Shown in pieces: positions 1 to 6,931 of a stretch of 33,197 bases of DNA; position 1 is the stretch's first letter; each line of letters begins with the position of its first letter. The position numbers and the translations under genes are program-made. Location of the stretch: the IMG/VR virus record IMGVR_UViG_3300044619_000646, positions 1 to 33,197 of that record; one strand, given 5' to 3'. The notes under the pieces were generated by a model that ran no database searches, had not been told where the DNA came from, and saw only the letters and a list, made by a program, of their open reading frames with translations. Source of the stretch: a virus.

Positions 1-2
1 AG

Positions 3-1058
3 ACCTCCTCGGCACCCCAGGCCGAGCCTTCTCAGGGCCAGCCCCAGTCACCTTGGGAAGCGTTCCGTCGCCTCCCCGATTTCCAGGGCCAGGATGACCG
101 GGCCATCGCCGCCCGGCTCTACAACGCCATGGAGAGGGAGAAGGCTGCGGCCCACAAACTGGCCCAATACCAGCAGATTCTGCCCTACGCCCAGGAATAC
201 CTGACCCATCGCCGTCCATTCCAAGAGTGGATGCAGAACCAGTCCCAGCAGACCCAGGCCAATCCGCAGGTCCAGCAGGCCGCCCGGCTCCAGGCCCAGC
301 AGCCCCAGCCAGCACAGCAGCCCCAGCAGTCGTGGTGGAACCCGCCCAAGGTTCGAGATGCCTACAAGCGGTACTTGACCAAGGACGAGACCGGCCGGGA
401 GGTGATCTCCGAGGACGCTCCCCTCGACGCCCGCCATGAACTCATGGAGTACCAGCAGTACCGGGCCGACTTCGCCCGGAAGTTTCTGGAAGACCCACAG
501 TCAGCCCTTGGCCCAATGGTGGAGAACCTTGCCAAGCAGCAGGCCGAGCAGATTGTCCAAGAACGCTTCCAGATGCAGGAAAACGAGAGTTTCGTGGCAA
601 ACATCGAGGAGCAAAATCGAGACTGGCTCTTTGATAAGCAAACAGGCAATGTCACACCAGAGGGGTTGCTCGTACATAAGTTCATCGAAGAGGCAAGAGA
701 GCGTGGCATCAAGGGGCCCCAAGCCCGTTGGGACTACGCAGTGGCAATGGCCGAAAGGCAAATGCTGGCTCAAGCCTTTGACGAGCAACAGTCCGCAGCG
801 ACGAACCAACTCCAGCAGTCAGCACGGCAGTTCATGGAGCAAGCGGCCCGGCCTCAACCGCCAGCCCAGCCTCCAGCACCGCCGCAGCCGCAACAGCCGG
901 ATTTGGCCAAGCAAAACATGGAGTACCTGAGGCGGGAGGCCGCCAGGAACCCCAGCCGTTCAGCGGGAACGGCAGTAAACGACACTCGGGCTAGTAAGCC
1001 CAAGATGACCTTTGAGCAGATGCTAAGAGAAGACGCCTCAACCCGAGGCCTAATCTGA
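3..1058 (+). CDS. Scaffold-like protein, 5' partial
   Basis: The reading frame is open from the left edge, so the true start lies outside; 351 residues are visible. The protein is hydrophilic, Gln/Glu/Arg-rich and predicted mostly helical. It has a Gln/Pro-rich low-complexity stretch (about residues 80-110 of the visible part) and another Pro/Gln stretch near residues 280-300. No enzymatic motif is visible. It lies 13 bases upstream of the major capsid gene, the position where tailed phages usually encode the scaffold or capsid-assembly protein, and its composition fits. The assignment therefore rests on position and composition, not on a family motif. A different internal head protein is possible. 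The last residues (basic and acidic patches before a C-terminal 'RGLI') could be the coat-binding end, which is inference. Confidence 0.6.
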   Translation, partial: TSSAPQAEPSQGQPQSPWEAFRRLPDFQGQDDRAIAARLYNAMEREKAAAHKLAQYQQILPYAQEYLTHRRPFQEWMQNQSQQTQANPQVQQAARLQAQQPQPAQQPQQSWWNPPKVRDAYKRYLTKDETGREVISEDAPLDARHELMEYQQYRADFARKFLEDPQSALGPMVENLAKQQAEQIVQERFQMQENESFVANIEEQNRDWLFDKQTGNVTPEGLLVHKFIEEARERGIKGPQARWDYAVAMAERQMLAQAFDEQQSAATNQLQQSARQFMEQAARPQPPAQPPAPPQPQQPDLAKQNMEYLRREAARNPSRSAGTAVNDTRASKPKMTFEQMLREDASTRGLI

Positions 1059-1071
1059 AAGGGAAGCAGAA

Positions 1072-2190
1072 ATGCCGAGTTCCACTGACTGGGCCCGTTC
1101 CATTGGCACGACCATTATCAACTACCTCAAAGAAGAGGAGTTGACCACTTTCCGAAAGTTCAAGGTATTCGCAGCCCTTGAAGGTTCGGGTAACGTCGTG
1201 ATGAACCAGGCTGGTAGGGGCCTTCAGTGGGAGGTGAGGTACAGGAATCAGCCGGTGACCGGGAACAATGGCGAGACGCCAAGAGTCTTCGCTCGCCAGA
1301 ACCTCTGGGTCAACGCTGAACTTCCTTATCGCGGCTATCAGGTCACCGATAGCATCTACAAGAAAGAGATGCTGGAGAATCGTGGTCAACAGGCCCTTAT
1401 CAATGTTGCTGGCAAGATGGCTAGCCGTCTTCAGGAGTCGATGGAGCAGCACCTCGCCAAGGAGGTCTGGATCGACGGCGGGAAGGCGGGGAACGAACTC
1501 CGCTTCCATGGCATCGAGTCCATGATGGCCATCGACGGGACCATCAACATCAACGATGGGACCAAGCGGGCTGCCAATGCCGAAGACCCGTTCGGCTGGC
1601 CTGCCGATGTCTACGCCAACGTCAACACGGGCCTCGGTGCTATCGCCGGGTCCCAGTTGGAGGGCGTTTGGCCCAACGGTGTCAGCGACCCCGAGTATGA
1701 CTTCTACAGCCCCATCGTGGTGAACTACACCTCGACGTACTTCAAGGGCGGGACCACCCCGACCTGGGCTGACAACTGTGTCGTGGCGACCCGAGAGGGT
1801 ATCCATCAGGCCAAGCGGAATGACACCCGCGAGAGCCAGATCGACATGGTCATCCTCGACCGGAAGATGTTCATCGAGTACCTGAACAAACTCGACTCCA
1901 AGGAGCGGGCCATTGTGACTCGTACCAATGGGCTCAAGTCCTATGGTTTCAATGATGTATTCGAGCAGGACGGCGTCGAAATTTCGACGGAATACGCTGT
2001 GCCCACGGGCTGCGGATACGGGCTCTCCATCCAGAACATGGAACTCCGTTGCATGGAGGGAAGCCTGATGACTGCTGAAGGACCTTTCTACAACGAGGAC
2101 CTCCAAAGTTATCGGTATGTCGTTTCCGTATTGGCCAACCTGAAGTTCCGTTCGCCAAGGAACTTCTTCAAGTTGCAGGCCATTGCCTGA
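1072..2190 (+). CDS. Major capsid protein
   Basis: A 372-residue protein that I read as the major coat protein forming the icosahedral shell. The N-terminal region is helical with an acidic/Lys stretch near residues 20-30. It is followed by a segment rich in aromatic/Gly turns ('GRGLQWEVRYRNQPV', about 49-63), a 'RGYQVTDS' strand near 90 and a long amphipathic helix near 100-130. This resembles HK97-fold coat proteins of podovirus-like phages, whose usual size is 300-400 residues. An AGGGA ribosome site lies 7 bases before the ATG, and the gene follows the scaffold-like gene directly, which is the standard order. No protease gene or obvious propeptide is seen. The identification combines overall pattern recognition with context; fold prediction would settle it. 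Confidence 0.8.
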   Translation: MPSSTDWARSIGTTIINYLKEEELTTFRKFKVFAALEGSGNVVMNQAGRGLQWEVRYRNQPVTGNNGETPRVFARQNLWVNAELPYRGYQVTDSIYKKEMLENRGQQALINVAGKMASRLQESMEQHLAKEVWIDGGKAGNELRFHGIESMMAIDGTININDGTKRAANAEDPFGWPADVYANVNTGLGAIAGSQLEGVWPNGVSDPEYDFYSPIVVNYTSTYFKGGTTPTWADNCVVATREGIHQAKRNDTRESQIDMVILDRKMFIEYLNKLDSKERAIVTRTNGLKSYGFNDVFEQDGVEISTEYAVPTGCGYGLSIQNMELRCMEGSLMTAEGPFYNEDLQSYRYVVSVLANLKFRSPRNFFKLQAIA

Positions 2191-2229
2191 ACCTAAGACC
2201 CAACCTCCAACCAAGAAGGCAAAACAGAC

Positions 2230-2736
2230 ATGAGCGTTTTGACTAGCGATCCGCCGTTTGGCCGTGGCACCACCCTTGGGGTGAAGTCCGTCAGTGATGG
2301 CAACAGCGTCGTGGGCTCCGTCAAGGTGTTCACGGATGCCAACCCCCATGACGGCTCGGTGTACTCCAACCGGGAAGTCCGAGTGGTGGTCCTCCGTAAC
2401 CGCCACACCGACCCGCTCCTCCCGGGCCAGTTGGTGAAGTGCAACCTTGAGGAAGCCACCGGCCTTGCTGCCGCTGGTGACACCCTGGTTGCCGTGGTGG
2501 ACGAGTACCTGGCTGCCGCTGGCGTCAAGGTTGACGATGTCTTCTATGGCGTCGTGACCGGCCCGACCAAGGTGCTGGGCCTGACGGCTTCGGCTGAAGA
2601 CCCGGTCAACATCGGGGCCGGTGGTGACGCCGCTGCTGGTGCTGGCCTGGGTGTGGCCCTGGCAGAGACCGATCCCGACACGGGCATGACCCGGGTTCTG
2701 GTTGGTCTTGGCTACAACTCGGCCGCCAACGGCTGA
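2230..2736 (+). CDS. Probable capsid decoration protein
   Basis: A 168-residue protein that looks almost entirely beta-structured, rich in Val, Gly, Ala and Asp. The centre has a run of alternating hydrophobic residues ('REVRVVVLRN') and a 'LLPGQLVKCN' turn typical of small beta-barrel head proteins. The C-terminal part has Ala/Gly-rich repeats ('GAGGDAAAGAGLGVAL') and ends close to 'RVLVGLGYNSAANG'. There is no signal peptide or membrane segment. Its place immediately after the major capsid gene is where many phages encode a head-stabilising (cement) protein. The function is inferred from position and composition only. An AAGAAGG ribosome site lies about 10 bases before the ATG. Confidence 0.5.
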   Translation: MSVLTSDPPFGRGTTLGVKSVSDGNSVVGSVKVFTDANPHDGSVYSNREVRVVVLRNRHTDPLLPGQLVKCNLEEATGLAAAGDTLVAVVDEYLAAAGVKVDDVFYGVVTGPTKVLGLTASAEDPVNIGAGGDAAAGAGLGVALAETDPDTGMTRVLVGLGYNSAANG

Positions 2737-2747
2737 TAGGTGCCATC

Positions 2748-3047
2748 ATGCCCGAGTGGCTGACGGTTCAAAACGTGGTCTTGGCGGCAGCGGCCCTGAT
2801 TCTTGCAGGACCGTATGCCGCCAAGGCCGCCGCCGTTTTCATGGTGACCCCCACGGTCAACAAGGGGGACTTCCAGAAGCAGGTGGTGACCGAGTTGCTG
2901 ACCCTCAAGGACAAGTTGGAGAAGGAGGGCCATACGGTCGCCTCCAAACTCTGCAAGGACTTGGTCATCGCAATCGTCTACGGCGACATCGCCACACCCA
3001 CCAGCACACCGGCCGCACCCCAGGCGAGTTCCCTGTTCGGCAAGTAG
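2748..3047 (+). CDS. Small membrane protein, one N-terminal segment
   Basis: A 99-residue protein with a single long hydrophobic segment near residues 8-34 (Val/Leu/Ala-rich, interrupted by a Pro-Tyr pair). An amphipathic charged helix follows ('TLKDKLEKEGHTVASK', about 51-66), then a Thr/Pro/Ala-rich tail. No lipobox or clear signal cleavage site is seen, so it would stay in the membrane with a short soluble domain. It follows the decoration-like gene by 11 bases with only a weak AGG ribosome site, suggesting coupled translation. The gene after it encodes a secreted protein, so the two could act together at the host envelope. A holin-like role is possible but nothing specific supports it. 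I do not recognise the family. Confidence 0.65.
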   Translation: MPEWLTVQNVVLAAAALILAGPYAAKAAAVFMVTPTVNKGDFQKQVVTELLTLKDKLEKEGHTVASKLCKDLVIAIVYGDIATPTSTPAAPQASSLFGK

Positions 3048-3062
3048 ACCCCGAGTGGCGAA

Positions 3063-3506
3063 ATGGGCAGAAGGACAATCCTTGCCGTTTCGCTCTTGGT
3101 CCTGGCCGTCTGCTGCCTGGGCAAGGCTGTCACGCCCAAGAAGCAAGTCTGTCAGCCAGAGGCCTGCAAGCCCAAGCCTCTGGGGTCCGAGTTTGAACTG
3201 GAGGTTGTCCGACTGACCAATGAGGAGCGAGTCTCCCGAGGCCTTCGCCCGTTGAAGGTAGAGGCCAAGATGATGTACGACGCTCGTAGTTGGAGTCATG
3301 TCCAAGCCAACAGCCGGATGCACCATTCCAGAATGGGCTACGGCGAGAACGTGGCCTACGGGCAAGACACCCCCAGGGAAGTGATGAACGCCTGGATGAA
3401 CTCCCGAGGCCACCGACAAAACATCCTGAACCCGTCTTACTCCAGTATCGGAGTTGGGGCCGTGAGCAGCGGCCGAGCAATCTTTTGGACCCAGGTCTTC
3501 CGCTAG
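3063..3506 (+). CDS. Secreted CAP-domain (SCP/PR1-like) protein
   Basis: A 147-residue protein with an N-terminal export signal (Arg-Arg at 3-4, hydrophobic core 6-19, adjacent cysteines 17-18 that only loosely resemble a lipobox). A compact CAP domain follows at about residues 43-147. Family landmarks visible are the N-terminal 'LTNEERVSRGLRPL' helix (51-64), His79, His87-His88, the 'GENVAYG' signature with Glu95, 'AWMNSRGHRQNIL' with His117, 'SIGVGA' and the terminal 'FWTQVF' strand. CAP domains are usually 120-150 residues; this one is short because the loop between the first His helix and GENV is trimmed. CAP proteins are secreted and functionally diverse, and no single reaction can be assigned. 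It lies in the head operon between a membrane-protein gene and another secreted-protein gene, an unusual place for such a domain. Confidence 0.85.
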   Translation: MGRRTILAVSLLVLAVCCLGKAVTPKKQVCQPEACKPKPLGSEFELEVVRLTNEERVSRGLRPLKVEAKMMYDARSWSHVQANSRMHHSRMGYGENVAYGQDTPREVMNAWMNSRGHRQNILNPSYSSIGVGAVSSGRAIFWTQVFR

Positions 3507-3523
3507 AAGAAAGGTAGAGAACC

Positions 3524-3877
3524 ATGAAGAAGTGTCTGATTCTGTCGGTGTCGTTTGCTCTGGGGTGCGTGGCCGCCGTTCCGGCCGCCCAGGCTGGCAA
3601 CTGCCACGGGGACAAGAAGAAGGTCGTTGTGGCCGCCCCCGTGGAGGTCGATGTGAAGGAAGAGGTGGTGGTCAAGGTTGAGGAGCCGGTCGTGGTGGCC
3701 GTCTCTGATCCGATCAGCCTCCGCTCGGCCTTCAAGGATGCCAACCGGGAGGCTCGGGCCACCAAGAAGGCTGCCGTGCTGGGCCATCGGGCTGCGAAGT
3801 TCAGCCGCAAGGCCGCAGACGCCGCCTCCCAGGAGGCCAAGCAGGAAGCGGTCATGCAGGCTTATGACGCCAACTGA
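3524..3877 (+). CDS. Small secreted Val/Lys/Glu-rich protein
   Basis: A 117-residue protein with a clear signal peptide: Lys2-Lys3, hydrophobic residues 5-22 and an AQA|G cleavage site near residue 24. The mature start has Cys27 and His28. The next part is a low-complexity tract of alternating Val with Lys, Glu or Asp (about 31-62), likely extended beta or disordered. The last third is a basic, Ala-rich helix (about 70-117). No known domain is recognised. A good ribosome site (AGAAAGG) precedes the ATG. It is the last gene before a strong terminator and directly follows the CAP-domain gene, so the two exported proteins are probably co-expressed. Its role is unknown. A periplasmic or surface-binding function is a guess from the signal peptide alone. 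Confidence 0.65.
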   Translation: MKKCLILSVSFALGCVAAVPAAQAGNCHGDKKKVVVAAPVEVDVKEEVVVKVEEPVVVAVSDPISLRSAFKDANREARATKKAAVLGHRAAKFSRKAADAASQEAKQEAVMQAYDAN

Positions 3878-3902
3878 TCCGGCAGAGGTGTCGGGGAGTT
3901 TG

Positions 3903-3938
3903 AAGGGGGGCGGTGGACTGGATGCCGCCGCCCCCCTT
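3903..3938 (+). terminator. GC-rich hairpin terminator
   Basis: Bases 3903-3916 pair with 3925-3938. They form a 14-bp stem with one G-U pair (core AAGGGGGGCGG / CCGCCCCCCTT) and an 8-base loop, followed by a short T-rich stretch (TTTACGTTTAT). It sits 25 bases after the stop of the small secreted-protein gene and before the packaging block, so it likely ends head-block transcription, at least partly. The T tract is broken by A, C and G, which may make it leaky. Confidence 0.75.
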
Positions 3939-4034
3939 TACGTTTATGAAAAACGACCTGCTTCACTCCTTGTCTTGGATTCTTGTACTTATCCTTTTGG
4001 CAATGCTGTCTCTAGTCCAGCCGGGGATGTTCCA
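3939..4034 (+). promoter_or_regulatory. AT-richer leader, possible promoter region
   Basis: This 96-base non-coding leader between the terminator and the next gene is clearly richer in A/T than the surrounding genes. It holds runs such as CTTGTCTTGG, ATTCTTGTACTTATCC and TTTTGG. No -35/-10 pair is convincing: TTGTCT and TTCACT elements are present, but the matching -10 boxes are poor. Because a strong terminator lies immediately upstream, a new promoter for the terminase block is expected here. The assignment is contextual. Confidence 0.3.
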
Positions 4035-4310
4035 ATGAGTAACCGAATCCGGGCCATGCGGTCTCGCCCCCGGGAGATGACCCCCGAGGAAAAGCAGGCC
4101 ATCCAGTTCCTGATGACCGGCCAGAACACGAACCTGACCGAGGACATCACCGGCAGCATGGAGGACTATCTACAGGGCCCATCCATGGCCAGCGTCCTAC
4201 TCCGACAAGCCAAGGGTGATTACCTGCGGGACCTCCAGCAGAAGAGCCAGGAGCAGGGGACAAACATGAGCCCCATGATCGCCTCGATCCTCCAGTTAGA
4301 TCGGCAGTGA
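4035..4310 (+). CDS. Small protein upstream of terminase
   Basis: A 91-residue soluble protein, acidic in the middle, predicted helical. It has a 'MTPEEKQAIQFLMTG' helix (15-29) and a second helix near 52-70 ('ASVLLRQAKGDYLRDLQQKS'). There is no signal peptide or membrane segment. The frame is open well upstream, but the ATG at 4035 is the first sensible start after the leader and terminator; the ribosome site before it (GGGGA) is poor and close. Its stop overlaps the start of the next gene by one base (TGATG), implying translational coupling. It could be a packaging accessory or a DNA-binding co-factor of the terminase. I do not recognise the family, so no function is claimed. Confidence 0.6.
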   Translation: MSNRIRAMRSRPREMTPEEKQAIQFLMTGQNTNLTEDITGSMEDYLQGPSMASVLLRQAKGDYLRDLQQKSQEQGTNMSPMIASILQLDRQ

Positions 4311-4996
4311 TGGAAGCCTCCAAGCCAGCAACCACTCGGCAATGCGAGGAGTGCAAGAACGTACTCCCGCTGACTCTCAAGTTCTTCCCCCGGGTCCCCG
4401 GCACCCAGGACGCCCTCCAGTTCGTCTGCCGGAAGTGCAAGCGGGCCAAGTTGCAGCAGAAGAAACTGCAACGGATCGAGTCCGGGGCCATCGACGCCTA
4501 CATCAGCCACCTGACCAAGGGCGGGTCCAATATCCCGCACACGGCTGAACTGCTGGAATCCATCATGGTGTACTTCGGCGGGTCCAATGGATTCGCCAGT
4601 CTCCTGATGAAGCAATACTTCGAGTCCAAGCCTGGAAGCCGAATCAGGAACTCCATTCTAGAGATGGTGGTTCGCCTTGCCTCCAAGAACACCGAACAGG
4701 GCGGGGCCAAGAAGCCTCTGGCCCTGCACACGGAGGAGGAACTGGAAGGCGAGATCAACAAGCGGCTGGAGCAGGCGGTCCTAACCTACGGTGGAAAGAG
4801 GTACATCAATGCCCCGCAAGAAGAAGCATCCGCCCTCACCTTCGGCCCCGATTCCGCTGGCCCAGTCCATCTCGTCATTCCAGATGGACGAGTTGCGGAA
4901 CTTGCAGGCCGAATTGAACGAGAGGCGGATCGAAGCCTTGAGGCTATACAAGCCAACTCCCAAGCAATGGGAGTTCCATCAGTGCCTGGCCAGTGA
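4310..4996 (+). CDS. Putative terminase small subunit with zinc ribbon
   Basis: A 228-residue protein. It starts with a four-cysteine zinc-ribbon-like element (Cys12-x2-Cys15 ... Cys40-x2-Cys43) followed by a Lys/Arg-rich helix (44-56), suggesting nucleic-acid binding. A helical middle (about 78-125) has a conserved-looking 'GGSNGFASLLMKQYF' segment. An acidic helix follows ('TEEELEGEINKRLEQ', 141-155). It lies directly upstream of the large terminase, where the DNA-recognition subunit is normally encoded. Start: ATG 4310 overlaps the preceding TGA; a GTG at 4307 is also in frame. From about residue 167 the gene overlaps the large terminase out of frame, and codon choice there turns unlike the rest of the gene. 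The function is inferred from context, size and the DNA-binding-like head; no enzymatic motif is expected in this subunit. Confidence 0.65.
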   Translation: MEASKPATTRQCEECKNVLPLTLKFFPRVPGTQDALQFVCRKCKRAKLQQKKLQRIESGAIDAYISHLTKGGSNIPHTAELLESIMVYFGGSNGFASLLMKQYFESKPGSRIRNSILEMVVRLASKNTEQGGAKKPLALHTEEELEGEINKRLEQAVLTYGGKRYINAPQEEASALTFGPDSAGPVHLVIPDGRVAELAGRIEREADRSLEAIQANSQAMGVPSVPGQ

Positions 4997-6500
4997 AACC
5001 CTGGTTATCGGCGGTAATCGGTCGGGAAAATCCCTCTGTACCTTCATTGAGGACGCCTGGGCTGCCACTGGGACACACCCGGTCGAGGGCAAGTACCGGA
5101 AAGAGGGCGGCAACCTCGTCATTGTCGGGGCCAACTGGAAGCACATTGGTCTGGTCGTGGTGCCCTACCTGTTCCGTGCCGGGGCCTTCAAGATCATCCG
5201 CGACAAGGCCACCGGCCAGTTCCGAGCGTTCGACCCGGTGGCCGACGCCGACCGGTTGGGGGAAGCCAAGCCTGCCCCGCCGCTTATCCCTCCCCGTCTG
5301 GTAAAGAGTTTTTCATGGGTACTCAAGTCAGCCGGTTACCTCAATTCTTGTGAACTACACAATGGGTGGACGATCTATTGCTTTAGTTCAGAGGGAGACC
5401 CGCCCCAGGGATTTCAGGCAGATAGAGTTCATATAGACGAGGACCTCAATAACGAAGCCTGGGTCCCCGAGATGCAGGCTCGACTTGCAGACCGGAAGGG
5501 TAACTTCAACTGGAGTGCCATGCCGCACTCGAAGAATGAAGCCCTGATTGGCCTGAACGAGCGGTGCGAAAAGGCCGAGGAGAAGGGTGACACCAGTGAC
5601 ATCCGCCGGTTCGTGTTGAGGTTTTTGGACAACCCTCACATCGACACGGATGAGAAGCGGAAGATGATCGAGCGGTGGTCGGCCGTGGGGGATGACGTTC
5701 TCCGGCAGCGATCCGAAGGCGAGTTCATCACCGACTCGATTCTGGTTTACCCCACTTGGAACCCGTCAATTCATGGGTTCGATGCTAGCACTTTCCCGAC
5801 AGCATCCGTCCCCGATGACTGGTGCCGGTATGCCGTGATCGACCCGGGCCATGCCGTGACGGCCATCCTGTTCGCTGCCGTCCCGCCCGACGAGAAGTTC
5901 CTGCTCCTCTATGACGAACTCTATATCCGTAACTGCAATGCCATCATCTTTGGCCAGGAGTTCCAGCGAAAGGTGGCGGGCAAGCAGTTCCATGCGTTTC
6001 TCATAGACGCCCACGGTGCCCGCCTGACCGACATTGGTTCAGGCCGCAGCCCCCAGGACCAGTACACCGAGCAACTGGTGGCCCTGGGAATCCGGTCCCG
6101 GGTGACGGGGGCTAGTTTCATCCCCGGCAGCGACGATGTCCTGGCTGGCCTCCAGGCAGTCCGAAACCTTCTCCATATACGTCCAGATGGAACCCCATCC
6201 ATAAGGTTTGTCCGTGGGGCTCTTCCTAATCTCGAAAGGGAAATGAAGAGGTACAAGAAGAAGGTGACCTATGTGGCTGGTACTGCCGTGGTCACCGACG
6301 AGCCCAACAAGAAGGGCGAGTTCCATCTGGTGGACTGCCTCCGCTACCTCTGTGCCTACGATCCGGCCTACCACAAGCCCGAGCAGCAGATCGAGCAGCC
6401 CTGGTGGGTCCAGTGGAAAGAGAAGCGGGACAAGGCCAGGGGTGGCAATGGCGTGGTGTACCTGACGCCCAATTCGTACACCCAGGCCTGGATTGCCTGA
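4809..6500 (+). CDS. terL: Terminase large subunit (packaging ATPase-nuclease)
   Basis: A 563-residue motor protein that drives DNA into the procapsid through the portal and cuts the concatemer. Visible from the N-terminus are an adenine-binding 'KPTPKQWEFHQ' element (about 48-58), Walker A 'GGNRSGKS' (68-75), and Walker B 'RVHIDED' with Asp210-Glu211. The RNase H-like nuclease acids follow: Asp345 ('VIDPGH'), Asp400 ('LIDAHG') and Asp509 ('LVDCLRYL'). The length is normal for the family. I chose ATG 4809 because AGAGG lies 7 bases upstream. A GTG at 4791 and an ATG at 4884 are alternatives, the latter without a ribosome site. All of these overlap the upstream gene, and the adenine-binding element lies inside the overlap, so a start beyond it is not possible. 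A short segment around Walker B has A/T-ending codons unlike the rest. Confidence 0.95.
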   Translation: MPRKKKHPPSPSAPIPLAQSISSFQMDELRNLQAELNERRIEALRLYKPTPKQWEFHQCLASETLVIGGNRSGKSLCTFIEDAWAATGTHPVEGKYRKEGGNLVIVGANWKHIGLVVVPYLFRAGAFKIIRDKATGQFRAFDPVADADRLGEAKPAPPLIPPRLVKSFSWVLKSAGYLNSCELHNGWTIYCFSSEGDPPQGFQADRVHIDEDLNNEAWVPEMQARLADRKGNFNWSAMPHSKNEALIGLNERCEKAEEKGDTSDIRRFVLRFLDNPHIDTDEKRKMIERWSAVGDDVLRQRSEGEFITDSILVYPTWNPSIHGFDASTFPTASVPDDWCRYAVIDPGHAVTAILFAAVPPDEKFLLLYDELYIRNCNAIIFGQEFQRKVAGKQFHAFLIDAHGARLTDIGSGRSPQDQYTEQLVALGIRSRVTGASFIPGSDDVLAGLQAVRNLLHIRPDGTPSIRFVRGALPNLEREMKRYKKKVTYVAGTAVVTDEPNKKGEFHLVDCLRYLCAYDPAYHKPEQQIEQPWWVQWKEKRDKARGGNGVVYLTPNSYTQAWIA

Positions 6501-6517
6501 CCGAGTGCGGATGCCCG

Positions 6518-6547
6518 TTGATTGTCTGACATCTCTTTCTTTTAAAT
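6518..6547 (+). promoter_or_regulatory. Candidate sigma70-type promoter
   Basis: In the 97-base gap after the large terminase, TTGATT (6518-6523) and TTAAAT (6542-6547) are spaced by 18 bases and resemble -35 and -10 boxes (4 of 6 matches each). The surrounding TTTCTTTTAAAT is the most A/T-rich spot in this gap. A perfect 6-bp hairpin (AGTCGG 6554-6559 / CCGACT 6568-6573) follows in the leader, and a strong GGAGG ribosome site lies at 6588-6592. Motif matches are modest, and no transcription evidence exists. Confidence 0.4.
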
Positions 6548-6597
6548 CAGGTCAGTCGGTTGAGACCCCGACTTGAACACCTGTTTTGGAGGAAACG

Positions 6598-6930
6598 ATG
6601 CCAGACTTCGCTTACCCCGATCTCACTGTCGGGGACATGGTCCTGTGGTACAGCAACCCCTTCGCCCCCCAGGACCCAGTCATGGGCTGGGTGTCACGGA
6701 AGCCTGGGGCCCAGACCATAAATATCTTGGTGTGGGCGGAAGACGCCGGGTTCGTTGAGAAGCCGTCCGTCCGCCACAAGGACGATCCGTTCTGGAGAGA
6801 GAGTGACACGGCCGCCGCCTGGGGCAAGTGGGGTGCCTACGGCCTCCACCCCAGCACCCAAGCCTTGAAGGAACTCAAGGCCCTGCTGACCAAGCAGAAG
6901 ATCGAAGCCGCCAAGAAGAAGGAGGCCTGA
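6598..6930 (+). CDS. Small soluble protein, possibly SH3-like barrel
   Basis: A 110-residue protein. The start is fixed by GGAGG (6588-6592) five bases before ATG 6598; a TTG at 6586 in frame is unlikely. The first 75 residues look beta-rich, opening with 'VGDMVLWY' (11-18), then 'MGWVSRKPGAQTINILVW' (29-46) and 'RHKDDPFW' (59-66). This pattern of a G-x-x-V strand followed by short strands and a His-Asp-Asp-Pro turn suggests a small SH3-like barrel, which is inference. The C-terminus is a Lys/Ala-rich helix (88-110). It is the first gene after a candidate promoter and is followed one base after its stop by a secreted-protein gene, so the two are co-translated. Function unknown. Confidence 0.7.
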   Translation: MPDFAYPDLTVGDMVLWYSNPFAPQDPVMGWVSRKPGAQTINILVWAEDAGFVEKPSVRHKDDPFWRESDTAAAWGKWGAYGLHPSTQALKELKALLTKQKIEAAKKKEA

Positions 6931-6931
6931 C

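Noticed and set aside
2748-3506. A lysis cassette made of the small membrane protein (as holin) and the CAP protein (as endolysin)
   Set aside because: The membrane protein has only one segment and no holin signature. CAP domains are not known cell-wall hydrolases, so position alone does not support lysis genes.
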